DNA of 64,000 nucleotides from positions 434,001-498,000 of the forward strand of contig CAVOJD010000029.1 of the NCBI GenBank assembly GCA_963696075.1. The letters run 5' to 3'. Shown piece by piece: positions 52,891 to 62,451 of the stretch (its first letter is position 1; each line of letters starts with the position of its first letter). A program made the position numbers and the translations under genes. This DNA is from CAJQQK01 sp963696075. GTDB taxonomy: Bacteria; Pseudomonadota; Alphaproteobacteria; Rhizobiales; Hyphomicrobiaceae. The notes below the pieces were generated by a model, which saw only the letters and a program-made list of their open reading frames with translations, ran no database searches and was not told the DNA's origin.

Positions 52891-55517
52891 ATGTCGGACA
52901 TACCACCCTTTCTCTGGCAGTCCGCGCTGATCCTGCTGATCGCGTATTTCTTAGGCGCCTGGTTCGGCTGCCTGTTCCGGCGCCTTTTGACGCGGCCGCC
53001 GAAGGTGGCGATGGCTGGCAGTGGCGCAGCCGCTGCCGTGCCGACGTCGCGCGCGGCTCCGACGGGCGCCGCGTCGCGCAGTGAAACGGCTGAAGACCGC
53101 TTCGGCCGGGCCCTTCAGGATTATCGCAGCGATGATGCTGCACCTCGGCAGCCCGCGCCGCCGCCAGCGCGCGCTGCCCCCCCGCCCGAGCAACCCGCAG
53201 CCGTTGCGCCGGTCCCGCCCGCAAGCCGTCCTGAGCCCGCGCGACCGGTGGAACAACGCGCGGCACCCGTCGCGCCGGATCGTGACCGGCTGTCCCAGCC
53301 GCCTCAGTCACAGGCGTCGCAACGCCCGGAATCACCGCGCCAACAATCGACGGGCGACGATGCCACGGCCGCCGGGATCGGTCGTGTGGCCAGTGCGGCC
53401 GCGCTGGCAGCCGCCGCGGCGGCGCGCCGCCAGCCCCCCCAAAGCGAGACCCCCAGTAACAAGGTATCCAGTAACAAGGTATCCAGTAACGAGGTATCCA
53501 GTCGCGAGGCATCCAGCAGGGGGCCGGATAGTCCCTCGTCGCGCCAGGAAAGCGGCGCCGCGCCATCATCGGGCGACTCCATCGCAGCGCGCATGCAGGC
53601 CCTGCCGGACCAGCCAGCGCCGAGCCCGCCCGCCCAGAACTCGGCCGCCCAGAACTCGGCCCCAGAACTCGGCCACCCAGAACTCGGCCACCCGGAACTC
53701 GCCCACCCAGCAACCCGAACCACCGCGTCCATCGTCCCCGGCGCCAAGCAGCGGCCCTGCCGTCTCGCCGCAGCCCACCGCCGGCGCACAGCCATCGCAG
53801 CAGGTTGATGACGCGGGTCGTCGCCCGGCCGGGGCGCAACCCAATCGCGCAGGGCTGGGTGCGGCCGCCGGAGCGGCAGCTGCCGCCGCTGCGGCTGCGG
53901 CGGCCTCAACGTTGACCGAGAAGCAGGCACCGAAGCCCGCGCCGACACCACCACAGCCCGCCGCTGCCCCCGCGCCCGCACCGCCTGCTGCGCCAGCCGC
54001 CGCATCGCCCTCAAAACCACCAGCCGCCGCCACCACTGCCACCGCTGCCCCGCCGCCGGCAACGGCGCAGGCCAGCAATTTACGCCTCATCAATGCGATC
54101 AGCAGTGCTGATGCCGATGCCCTTAATCGTGCAGGCATTACGACGTTCCAGCAGATCGCGGCATGGACCCGCCGCGATCTCGATCGCCTGCCGGACAGCC
54201 TTGGTGGCCGCCGCCGCATTGCTCGTGAGAACTGGATCGAACAGGCGGCCCTGCTCGCGAAGGGAACGCCAACCGCACACATCCGCCGCTTAAAGGCGCG
54301 TGCCGATGCTGCCGCAGCCGCACAGCGCCCGGCACCGCCGGCCCCCGAAACGCTGAGGCGGACCGCACCACCGCAGTCCTCGCAGGTTTCGCACACCTCG
54401 CAGGCACCGCAGACTTCGCAGTCTCGCCCCGATGCCCCTGCGCCAACGCCGCCGCGCCCCGCCCCCCGGCCCGTTCAGGCTCCCGCTCAGGCCCAACCCG
54501 CCACAACACCGCCTGCGGCAGCACAGCCGCAACCGCCCCAACCGCAGCGTACCGGGACGCAGCCGATCCTGGCCACGCGCGCCACCGGGTCGCCACCGCA
54601 ACCGCCGGCGCCGCGTGCCGACCGGCCGGCCGTGGCCCCGGCACCGGCCGCCCCGGCCGAAGCCCGCAGCGAGGATCTCACGCGCATTAACGGCATCGAT
54701 GCGGACGCTGCAAAAACGCTGAACGCACACGGGATCAACCGGATCGACCAGATCGCCCACTGGTCGGACGACGTGCAACGCCGGGTCGACCGCCTGTTCG
54801 CAGGCGACGATCGCGTGCGCCGGGAAGACTGGGTCGGTCAGGCCCGGCGTCTCGCAGGGATCGAACCGCCGCAAACAGGCCCGCGGGCAGCGACCGTTGC
54901 GGGTGCGGCGGCGGCTGCCGCATCGGCCGTCGCCGGCATCACCGCCACATCCCGCCCGCGCCCTGAGCCGCCTGCGGGCGATCGGGCCTCGCAGGTCTCG
55001 CAGGTCCTCGCAGGCCTCGCAGGCCTCGCAGGCCTCGCAGGTCTCGCAACCGTCACAATCCGCAGCGCCTGAGCCCGCACCTGCCTCTCCGCCGGCAGCG
55101 CCGCCACAAGCAGCTCAGCCACCTGCGCCAGCCGCGAGCCCGGAGGCCCCGAAATCCGAACCGCGCTCGCCCGACGCGCCGGCGCCGCCGGCCTCGTCGG
55201 CTGGTGCCAGCGTCGAGCGCTTGCGCTCCGTGCGCTCGGCCGCGTTGGTCGGACGCGATGCCTCGGATATGCGCGGCAGCGATGATCTCAAGCGCATCCG
55301 CGGGATCGGCGTGCTGATCGAAAAGCGCCTCCAGATGATGGGTTACACCCGTTACGCCGAGATCGCGGAGTGGAGCCCGGCAGACATCGATCGCGTCAAC
55401 AAACAACTCGACTTCGGCGGCCGCATCGAACGTGAGAACTGGATCGAACAGGCCCGCATCCTCGCAAGCGGCGGCCAAACGGAATTCTCCCGCCGCCAGG
55501 ATCGCAGCGGCAACTAG
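52891..55517 (+). CDS. Membrane-anchored, Pro/Ala-rich protein with three helix-hairpin-helix modules; two apparent +1 insertions
   Basis: One membrane anchor (FLWQSALILLIAYFLGAWFG) is followed by a long Pro/Ala/Gln linker and three HHH-type modules at about 54085-54290, 54676-54860 and 55288-55475. Each has the form LxxIxGIxxxxxxxLxxxGIxxxxQIAxWxxxDxxRVxxxL then RExWIxQAxxLA, as in the C-terminal extension of alphaproteobacterial NuoE-like proteins. The frame is broken at 53660-53663 (CCCC, should be CCC) and at 55006-55007 (GTCC, should be GTC). With both bases removed the protein has 874 residues. In-frame repeats of 15 bases (53454-53513; 53632-53705) and 9 bases (54989-55061) lie in the linker. 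Confidence 0.72.
53454..53513 (+). repeat. 15-base tandem repeat, four copies
   Basis: Units CAGTAACAAGGTATC, two exact and two slightly changed, coding for a repeated SNKVS-type pentapeptide in the linker of the HHH protein. Each unit is in frame. Confidence 0.9.
53632..53705 (+). repeat. 15-base tandem repeat with one out-of-phase unit
   Basis: Five units of about GCCCAGAACTCGGCC coding for AQNSA-like pentapeptides. The third unit joins the second through CCCC instead of CCC; this is where the reading frame of the HHH protein changes. Confidence 0.85.
54989..55061 (+). repeat. 9-base tandem repeat with one 10-base unit
   Basis: TCGCAGGTC or TCGCAGGCC repeated six times with two degenerate copies after it, coding for SQV/SQA. 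The second unit has one extra C at 55006-55007 and shifts the frame. Confidence 0.9.
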
Positions 55518-55589
55518 GCAGCCTGCCCGTCCCCGCCCGCCGGCCGATGACGGGTCGTCAATCCTGGCGGTGCCGCGGCAATCGCCGGA

Positions 55590-56489
55590 TCAGGACGCGG
55601 CATCGTTGGCTGCGAGGAAATCGCCAATCGCGTCCTGCGTGGCGGCATCCTCGAGCAGCGGCGCATGGCCTTCATCGGCGACCGTGTGCGAGCGGCAATT
55701 GGGATGTCGCGTGACCATTTCCGAGACGGTCGCGGCACTCAGGAGGTCGCTCAGCGCGCCGCGGATCACGAGGCACGGCATTGATTTGAGCGCCATGAAT
55801 TGCGGCCAAAGCGGCGGCGGCGGCCCGTCGTTGACGGCATCGAAGACGTGGCTGAGCGCCGGATCGTAACCTGCCGCAGGCCGGCCATCGGCCTCATTGT
55901 AGCGCTGCCGCGCGAGGCGTTCCCAGTCCTGCTCGGCGAGCTTCGGGAAGAAGCGCGCCTCGCTCTCCTGAAGCTTTTGGGCAGCAGCCTCCCACGTGAG
56001 CGGCGCCTTGGTTTTCCCGACAAACCCGGAAATGCGGTCCAATCCTTCCCGTTCGATGACGGGGCCGACATCATTGAGGATGACCGGTCCGACGAGCGAG
56101 GGTTGCGCTGCCGCCAGCACCATGGCGACGAAGCCGCCCCGCGAGGTGCCAAGGATCGCAGCCCCATGCAGGTGATTGGCGGCCATGAAATCCTGCACGT
56201 CGAGCATCTCGATCGGCACTGCATATTGGCGCCAGTCGCCCGCATTGCCTGAAAGGCCGCGCCCGCGAATATCGATCGTGAAGACATCGCGCGCATCCCC
56301 ACCGGCCCCCGACAAGCGCGTGGCAAGCGCGTGAAAGTCGCGCGAGTTGCGCGTCAGCCCGGCGAGACATAAGAGCGGGCGACGCACACTCTCGGGCGCC
56401 CGGTAGCGCCGCCCGTAGATCTCCACGCCGTCATGGACCCGGATTCTGATCTCTTCGAAGGTCGGTTTTGACGTTCGGATATCGCTCAT
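55590..56489 (-). CDS. Alpha/beta hydrolase
   Basis: A 299-residue alpha/beta-hydrolase fold protein. The oxyanion region is LLCLAGLTRNSRDF, the nucleophile elbow is LGTSRGGFVA with catalytic Ser, the acid is in VIRGALSDLLS and the His in DEGHAPLLED. Many relatives are esterases or lactonases; the substrate is not clear. It is convergent with the HHH-protein gene. Confidence 0.88.
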   Translation of the reverse strand: MSDIRTSKPTFEEIRIRVHDGVEIYGRRYRAPESVRRPLLCLAGLTRNSRDFHALATRLSGAGGDARDVFTIDIRGRGLSGNAGDWRQYAVPIEMLDVQDFMAANHLHGAAILGTSRGGFVAMVLAAAQPSLVGPVILNDVGPVIEREGLDRISGFVGKTKAPLTWEAAAQKLQESEARFFPKLAEQDWERLARQRYNEADGRPAAGYDPALSHVFDAVNDGPPPPLWPQFMALKSMPCLVIRGALSDLLSAATVSEMVTRHPNCRSHTVADEGHAPLLEDAATQDAIGDFLAANDAAS

Positions 56490-56649
56490 CGGCAGCGCTC
56501 GCTTGGTTGGCCTGCGGCTGTCGCGTGAGCCGCGACAGAGCGCAACAAAGAGGTCGAAGAGGCCACACTCTCAGCCCCCTGTCCACCGTTGAGGGCTGCT
56601 TGGCCCGCGTCATCACCAACTGCCCGTGAACCCGCCGCAAGGGCCGGTG

Positions 56650-58845
56650 TCAGCGCCCACCGCGCCGCAGGTCCTGGTCGATGCGCAACGGGTCGCGCTC
56701 GCCGAGCCGGGCCCGATAGATCTGTACGTTCGAGAGAACCTTTCGCACGTAAAGCCGCGTCTCCTCGAATGGAATGCGATAGATCCAGTCGAGCGGCTTA
56801 ACCGTCTTGAGGCGTGGATCGCCCATCTCGCGCAACCACTGGCGCGTGCGACCAGGCCCGGCGTTGAAGCCGGTCAGCGCGAGAATGTAGCTGCCGGCGA
56901 ATTCATCCCGCCGGTCTGCGATATAGGCGCTGGCGATCCGGGTATTGTAGGCAGGGTCTGTGAGAAGGTCCTCGATACGGCACTTGATCTGGTACTGGCG
57001 GCACACGTGGCGCGCCGTGATCTTCATCACCTGAAGGACGCCGCGCGCCCCTGCCCGCGACACGATCTGGCTGTTGAATTCGCTCTCCTGGCGCGCGATC
57101 GCAAGCAGCATGGCCGGCTCGACCGGCTCGCGCAGCGCCTCATAGTCCGGCAGATAATGCACCGGGTAGGCAAACTCATAGAGATTGAAACCGCGCGCGA
57201 CGGCGTATTTGCCGGTCCGCACTTCGCCCTGGCCATCGCCAAGCTGACTGGCGAGTTGACCCATCAGCGCGAGCTCTTCCTCGCTCTCAAGCGTCGTCCC
57301 GAGCGCCCGGTAGAACGCCAATACATGACGCCGATCGAGGCCGTGCGTCGCGCCCAGAAGGAAGGCGCGCACGACGCCGTTCGACGTGAAGCGGCGCGCG
57401 GTCGCCGCATCCGCGATTTTGAACGGCGGCAGGTCGATCGCGCGCGCTTTGGGCGCGATCTGCCGTTGCGAGAGGAGGCCGTGGAAGGTGTCGCGGATGG
57501 CAGCACTCTTCGCGTAATGCTCGGCCGCCCGCGCCTTGTCGCCCAGCGCGCCATAGGCGCGGGCGAGCCAGAATTCCGCCTTTGATTTCGACAGGGGACC
57601 GTCTGCCGCCGCGACCATGCGTTCGAAATGCGCGCGCGCTTTGTCGCCCTGCTTGAGATGCATGAGGGCGAGCCAGCCGGCAAAAAAGGCCTGTGCCTTG
57701 GCTGGATTGGCCTCGCGCGGACGGACGCCGGCAACAAGCTCATAGGCGCGCGCCGGCTGCCCTTTCTTGAGCCAGTAGCGGGCGTGGCGTTCGCGTTCTT
57801 CCCACCACTCGTCACGATTGATGTGGTCTTTGTGCTCGCCCGGCACGGCTTTCAGGATCTTGTAGGCGTGTTCATAATCCCGTCGCTGGCGCGAGCGCTG
57901 CGCGCGCTGATAGGCAAGTCCCCAGTCACCCTTGACGAGCGCGGGTTGGCGCACAACGGCGATCAGCGCCTTGGACGCGCGGTTGCCTTCGAAAACTTCA
58001 ACACGCGCCTTGGCCTTGGCCTGTTCATCCGCTGCAAGACGCTCGATCAGGCGGCGCGCGGCCTGGGCGCGGCTGACGCGAATGAATTTGAGCCGGGGAT
58101 TGGAGATCAGCAACCGGTCGAGGCGGCATTTATGATCGTCCGGCGTAAGAAGATCCCCAAGTCCCTCAAGTACGATGGCTTCATCATCGCTTGAAAAGCG
58201 TTCCTCGCACCACGTCCGTTTCGCGATCGCACGCGCGGCCTCCGTCTGCCCGCCAGCCTTCTTGGCAACCGCAAGCGCCATCCATCCAGCACCTGAGGCA
58301 GGCTCGCGATCGGCGAAGTCCGAAAGCACCGCCTTTGCGTCCGGCTTGCCGCGCAGCAACGCGCTTTCGAACCGGCCACGAAGGCGGTCCTCATGCGGCC
58401 AGTTCGGGTTGTCGGCAAGGAACCGGCGATAGTCGGCGATCGAGCCAGGCTGGTCGAGAAGGCGCAACCACGTCATCAAGTGCCGCGCTGCAGGATCCTT
58501 GAGCGCGGTCTCCGCCGCACCCGCCGCAGCCGCCTGCGCGCCGCCTGTGAGGGCGAGCACCGATTTCAGCAGGGCACTGTCGGCTTCCGTTGGTTTCGCA
58601 TCGAGGAGTGGCGCCAGCGCGCGGGTCAGCTTGGCGCGGCGTTCTTCTTCTTCCCGTGAGGCATAGCGCGGCGCGGGCGGCGCGGCAGCCGGCGTCGCGG
58701 GGCGCACGTCCGGCGGTGGTGGCGCCGGCGGATTGGCTTGTGCCAGGCCCGGCCCGGTGCCAACGAGTACAGATAGGGCAACCGTCACGGCGAGAGCCGC
58801 GCGGAGCCCGGTCGTGAGGGCGGACGAAAGAAATCTCGTGGCCAT
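56650..58845 (-). CDS. Soluble lytic murein transglycosylase (Slt-type)
   Basis: A 731-residue periplasmic enzyme that cleaves peptidoglycan glycan strands to 1,6-anhydro ends. A signal peptide (ALTTGLRAALAVTVALSVLVG...) is followed by a Pro-rich stretch and a long helical U-shaped solenoid. The catalytic domain at about 560-715 has the Glu in IARQESEFNSQIVSRAGARG and continues with VLQVMKITARHVC and YILALTGFNAGPGR. The start at 58845 gives a proper signal peptide; the in-frame extension to 58896 is not conserved. It is divergent from dapA. Confidence 0.93.
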   Translation of the reverse strand: MATRFLSSALTTGLRAALAVTVALSVLVGTGPGLAQANPPAPPPPDVRPATPAAAPPAPRYASREEEERRAKLTRALAPLLDAKPTEADSALLKSVLALTGGAQAAAAGAAETALKDPAARHLMTWLRLLDQPGSIADYRRFLADNPNWPHEDRLRGRFESALLRGKPDAKAVLSDFADREPASGAGWMALAVAKKAGGQTEAARAIAKRTWCEERFSSDDEAIVLEGLGDLLTPDDHKCRLDRLLISNPRLKFIRVSRAQAARRLIERLAADEQAKAKARVEVFEGNRASKALIAVVRQPALVKGDWGLAYQRAQRSRQRRDYEHAYKILKAVPGEHKDHINRDEWWEERERHARYWLKKGQPARAYELVAGVRPREANPAKAQAFFAGWLALMHLKQGDKARAHFERMVAAADGPLSKSKAEFWLARAYGALGDKARAAEHYAKSAAIRDTFHGLLSQRQIAPKARAIDLPPFKIADAATARRFTSNGVVRAFLLGATHGLDRRHVLAFYRALGTTLESEEELALMGQLASQLGDGQGEVRTGKYAVARGFNLYEFAYPVHYLPDYEALREPVEPAMLLAIARQESEFNSQIVSRAGARGVLQVMKITARHVCRQYQIKCRIEDLLTDPAYNTRIASAYIADRRDEFAGSYILALTGFNAGPGRTRQWLREMGDPRLKTVKPLDWIYRIPFEETRLYVRKVLSNVQIYRARLGERDPLRIDQDLRRGGR

Positions 58846-59222
58846 GACGATATGTACCCCAAACGGTTGACGGTCCGGATTTGTCGAAGCGCGCAATCAT
58901 GATCACGCAGCAGATACGGTCATTACGCCGCCGATCCGCCCCGAATGGGGCCGTGGCGGGCACAAAAAGGGCGAATCAGCAGAGCGACGCCCCGTCTCCT
59001 CATGGCCGCAATTAGCACTGCCGGTGCGCGCCTGAAAGGGGTAGCCTGATCAAATCGGCGTTCACCAAGTGCAAGAACACTCGATGTTCAGTTCGCGCCC
59101 TCGCCGCCGGATCGCAATTCGCAAGCCAAATGGCTGCGGCATTCTTGCAGCCGGAGAACAAAATGCGTAGTGTCCGATCCAGCAAAAAACGCGGCCACAA
59201 GCGCCCCCAATTCGGGAGAGAA
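58846..59222. other. Divergent region between slt and dapA
   Basis: About 380 bp holding both promoters. No gene was recognised. Confidence 0.4.
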
Positions 59223-60116
59223 ATGATGTTCGAGGGCTCGATTCCTGCGCTGATCACCCCTTTCAAGGATGGCGCCGTCGACACGCAGACGTTTGCCCGC
59301 TTCGTCGAGTGGCAGATTTCGGAAGGGTCGAACGGCCTGGTCCCCGTCGGCACCACCGGTGAATCGCCGACCGTCAGCCACGAGGAACATAAGCAGGTCG
59401 TCGAAATCTGCGTCGAGGTCGCCAACAAGCGCGTGCCCGTCATCGCAGGCGCCGGTTCGAATTCGACCGCCGAGGCGATTGACTTCTCGCGCCATGCCAA
59501 GGACGTCGGCGCCGACGCTGTCCTGATCGTCATGCCCTATTACAACAAGCCGACCCAGGAAGGCCTCTACCTGCACGTCAAGGCCATCAATGACGCGGTC
59601 GACATTCCGATCATTCTCTACAATGTGCCCGCACGCACCGTGTCCGACATGCAGGTCGCCACGATGGCGCGTTGCGCCCAGCTGAAGAATGTCGTGGGCG
59701 TCAAGGATGCAACCGCAAACCTCGCCCGCACCTCGTTGCAGCGTGCGGCATGCGGGGAAGATTTCATCATGCTGTCGGGCGAAGATGCCACCGCGCTCGG
59801 CTTCAACGCGCATGGCGGGCGGGGCTGCATTTCCGTCACCGCCAACGTCGCGCCCGCGCTCTGTGCGGAATTCCAGGCAGCGTGCAAGAAGGGCGATTAT
59901 GCAACGGCGCTTGCCATTCAGGATCGCCTGATGCCGCTCCACGACGCCCTGTTCGTCGAGACGAGCCCCGGGCCGGTGAAGTATGCCTGTTCGCGTCTGG
60001 GCTTCGGCGATGGCTTTGCCCGCCTGCCGATGGCGCCCATCACCGAGGCGACCCGCAAGGTGGTCGACGCCGCGATGGCCCACGCTGACCTGGTGACCGC
60101 GAAAGCGGCGGAATAA
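59223..60116 (+). CDS. dapA: 4-hydroxy-tetrahydrodipicolinate synthase
   Basis: A 297-residue class I aldolase joining pyruvate with aspartate semialdehyde, the first step of lysine and meso-diaminopimelate synthesis. Motifs: PALITPFKDGAVD, VGTTGESPTVSHEEH, catalytic Tyr in ILYNVPARTVS, and Schiff-base Lys in VGVKDATAN. A GGGAGAG site precedes two Met codons (59223, 59226). It sits in the conserved dapA-smpB neighbourhood. Confidence 0.96.
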   Translation: MMFEGSIPALITPFKDGAVDTQTFARFVEWQISEGSNGLVPVGTTGESPTVSHEEHKQVVEICVEVANKRVPVIAGAGSNSTAEAIDFSRHAKDVGADAVLIVMPYYNKPTQEGLYLHVKAINDAVDIPIILYNVPARTVSDMQVATMARCAQLKNVVGVKDATANLARTSLQRAACGEDFIMLSGEDATALGFNAHGGRGCISVTANVAPALCAEFQAACKKGDYATALAIQDRLMPLHDALFVETSPGPVKYACSRLGFGDGFARLPMAPITEATRKVVDAAMAHADLVTAKAAE

Positions 60117-60126
60117 GCCGGCATTT

Positions 60127-60195
60127 GGCGGCACGGTATTGCCGCCGATAACCCGATCTTGGCGCGCCCCGCTCTTCCCCTGAAGGGCGGGGCGC
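60127..60195 (+). terminator. Hairpins between dapA and smpB
   Basis: Two perfect stems: GGCGGCA/TGCCGCC with loop CGGTAT (60127-60146), and GCGCCCCGC/GCGGGGCGC (60164-60195). Neither has a U-run, so termination would be partial or factor-assisted. Confidence 0.4.
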
Positions 60196-60267
60196 ACCAT
60201 ATCGGCTAAGCTGTTTATTGAACCCGAAGAGCGAAGTGAGCCGGCGCCGTCCGGCGCGAAGAAACCG

Positions 60268-60753
60268 ATGGCCGCTAAGAAGAAAAAGAAAGACGATGGC
60301 AACGGCCTGATCGCCGAGAACCGGCGTGCGCGCTATGAATATGCGCTGACCGATACCTTCGAGGCCGGCATCGCGCTGGCTGGCACCGAGGTCAAGTCGC
60401 TGCGCCAGGGCCAGGCCAATATCGCGGAAAGCTACGTCTCGTTCGAGAACGGCGAAGTGGTCCTGATCAACGCGAACATCCCGGAGTATCAGCAGGCCGG
60501 CGCGTTCTTTAATCATGAGCCCCGCCGCCCCCGCCGCCTCCTTCTCAACAAGAAGGAAATCGTCCGCCTCGCCCAGGCCGTTGATCGCCAGGGCATGACG
60601 ATTGCGCCCCTGCGCCTCTATTTCAACGAGCGCGGGCTGGTAAAGCTCCAGATCGCGATCGCCCAGGGCAAGAAGATGCACGATAAGCGTGAGACGGAGC
60701 GCAAGCGCGACTGGAATCGCCAAAAGGCGCGTCTGCTGCGCGATCGCGGCTGA
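60268..60753 (+). CDS. smpB: SsrA (tmRNA)-binding protein SmpB
   Basis: A 161-residue trans-translation factor that carries tmRNA to stalled ribosomes. Visible are RARYEYALTDTFEAGIALAGTEVKSLRQG, the NIAESYVSFENGEV segment and the basic C-terminal tail KKMHDKRETERKRDWNRQKA. No tmRNA gene was seen nearby. Intact and of normal length. Confidence 0.97.
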   Translation: MAAKKKKKDDGNGLIAENRRARYEYALTDTFEAGIALAGTEVKSLRQGQANIAESYVSFENGEVVLINANIPEYQQAGAFFNHEPRRPRRLLLNKKEIVRLAQAVDRQGMTIAPLRLYFNERGLVKLQIAIAQGKKMHDKRETERKRDWNRQKARLLRDRG

Positions 60754-60804
60754 TCGAGGCCAACGATCACAACGGGCGGTTCGAGGCCGAACGAAGCCGA
60801 AACC

Positions 60805-61476
60805 CTAAGCCCTCTTGAGCCGCGCCTGCACGGCCGCGAACACCGCCTCGAACATCTCGGTCGTGAGCCGGCCGGTGTTGGTGTTGTAGCGCGAGCAGTG
60901 ATAGCTATCGATCATCGTCAGCCCGCCGCCGAGGTCATGTTCGCCGCAATGCGTGAACGGGAAGGCGGCGCGCTTGAGGTCGAGGGCCGAGAGCGTCGAA
61001 TCGTGCGCGATCCGCCCGAGCGCGACGATCACCCCGAGCCGCGGCAGCGACTTGATGCGCGCCGTCAGATAGCCCCGGCAGTTCTTGATCTCGGCACCGG
61101 TGGGCTTGTTGGCCGGTGGCACACACCGCACCGCATTGGTGATCATGACACCGTCAAGTGAAAGCCCGTCGTCGGCCCTTTGCCCGTATTCACCCCTGGC
61201 GAAGCCGAACTTCAAGAGCGTGCCGTACAACAGATCGCCCGCATAATCCCCCGTGAACGGCCGCCCTGTCTTGTTCGCCCCCTGCAGGCCGGGGGCGAGG
61301 CCGACGATCAATAAACGGGCCTCGCCCGGGTTGCCAAACGAGCGGACGGCGCCGTTGAACCAGTCCGGCGATTGAGCCTGATTGTCGGCGCGAAAAGCCA
61401 CAAGGCGCGGGCAGGTGCCGCAATTCGCCGGCGGCTCGGCCGCATCGTCAACCAGGCTCTTCGATGCGGACCCCAT
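60805..61476 (-). CDS. Family 5 uracil-DNA glycosylase (UdgB-like)
   Basis: A 223-residue iron-sulfur DNA glycosylase. Four Cys ligands are visible: CGTC near residue 19, then RCVPP and KNCRGY. Active-site motif is GLAPGLQGANKTGRPFTGD and the late His loop is DSYHCSRYNTNTGRLT. Family 5 enzymes remove uracil and deaminated purines. The start at 61476 gives a full N terminus. Confidence 0.92.
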   Translation of the reverse strand: MGSASKSLVDDAAEPPANCGTCPRLVAFRADNQAQSPDWFNGAVRSFGNPGEARLLIVGLAPGLQGANKTGRPFTGDYAGDLLYGTLLKFGFARGEYGQRADDGLSLDGVMITNAVRCVPPANKPTGAEIKNCRGYLTARIKSLPRLGVIVALGRIAHDSTLSALDLKRAAFPFTHCGEHDLGGGLTMIDSYHCSRYNTNTGRLTTEMFEAVFAAVQARLKRA

Positions 61477-61503
61477 CGGCCACCCCCTCCATCATCTGGC
61501 ACA

Positions 61504-61543
61504 AACAAAAAACCACCCGGCAGGACCATGCCCGCCGGGTGGC
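61504..61543 (-). terminator. Intrinsic terminator after the NYN-domain gene
   Basis: A 9-bp stem (61534-61542 with 61513-61521) on the minus strand is followed by GTTTTTTGTTTG. It separates the NYN-domain gene from the UDG gene downstream. Confidence 0.75.
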
Positions 61544-61631
61544 AAAGGTAGCAGAGGTGATCAGCACCCGTGAATAGCGCGCGCGGGCGGGACCGCGTCA
61601 GGCAGGCCCGTCACACGTTCAGCCGTGCGCG

Positions 61632-62270
61632 TCACACGTCATCGAGTTCTTCATCGTCATCGAACCGCGCCGGTTGCGCCTCGGGGCCGAGCGGTGCCCG
61701 GCTGCGCGGCGCCCGCGGCGGTGGCGCCTGACGCGGCACCGACTGCTCCCGGCAGATGACCTGCTCGAGATCGGCAAGGTCGATGAACTGATCCGCTTGG
61801 CGGCGCAACTCATCGGCGACCATCGGCGGCTGGGTTTGCAGCGTCGAGACAACGCTGACCCGCTTGCCCTTCTCCTGCAGCGCCTGCACCAGCGCCCGGA
61901 AATCACCATCACCGGTGAAGATCACGACGTGGTCGAGTTGCTCGGCAAGTCTCATGGCATCGACGGCAAGTTCGATGTCCATGTTGCCTTTGACCTTCCG
62001 CCGACCCATCGAGTTGGTGAATTCCTTGGTCGGCTTGGTCACCATCGAGTAGCCGTTGTAGTCGAGCCAGTCGATCAGCGGCCGGATCGAGGAATACTCC
62101 TGATCTTCGGCGATAGCGGTATAATAAAGGGCGCGAACCAACTGGCATTTCTGGCGAAACAGGCCAAGCAGACGTTTATAATCAATGTCAAAACCAAGCG
62201 TCTTCGCCGTCGCATAGAGGTTGGCACCATCTACAAATAGCGCAACGCGCTCTGTCGGATAAAAATGCAT
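61632..62270 (-). CDS. NYN domain (LabA/PIN-like) protein
   Basis: A 212-residue putative ribonuclease. The PIN-like core has conserved acids in VALFVDGANLYATA, KGNMDIELAVDAMRLA and VVIFTGDGDFRALV. The C-terminal part is Pro/Arg-rich and then very acidic (FDDDEELDDV). Relatives are small nucleases; the RNA target is unknown. Its location between smpB and folK is conserved in related bacteria. Confidence 0.9.
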   Translation of the reverse strand: MHFYPTERVALFVDGANLYATAKTLGFDIDYKRLLGLFRQKCQLVRALYYTAIAEDQEYSSIRPLIDWLDYNGYSMVTKPTKEFTNSMGRRKVKGNMDIELAVDAMRLAEQLDHVVIFTGDGDFRALVQALQEKGKRVSVVSTLQTQPPMVADELRRQADQFIDLADLEQVICREQSVPRQAPPPRAPRSRAPLGPEAQPARFDDDEELDDV

Positions 62271-62451
62271 CGGGTCTCCAATGAACCGGATTGAGAGAAG
62301 GGGAAGCTGCTGGCATCACAAAAAGAGAAGACCGCTCGGACCAACTCAAACGCGAGAGTTCAGCCCTTAGCAGGGTCCGAAACGAGGGACTCAAACGTAG
62401 GACTCAGCAGCATGTAGGTGTTTCTATCTGTACTTTTCGAGCCCCCGGCCA

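Noticed and set aside
53454..53705. Short regular repeats that could suggest a CRISPR array
   Set aside because: Units are directly adjacent, without spacers, and code for pentapeptides in frame.
60117..60267. Possible tmRNA next to smpB
   Set aside because: The gap is only 150 bp, with two simple hairpins and no tRNA-like ends or tag reading frame.
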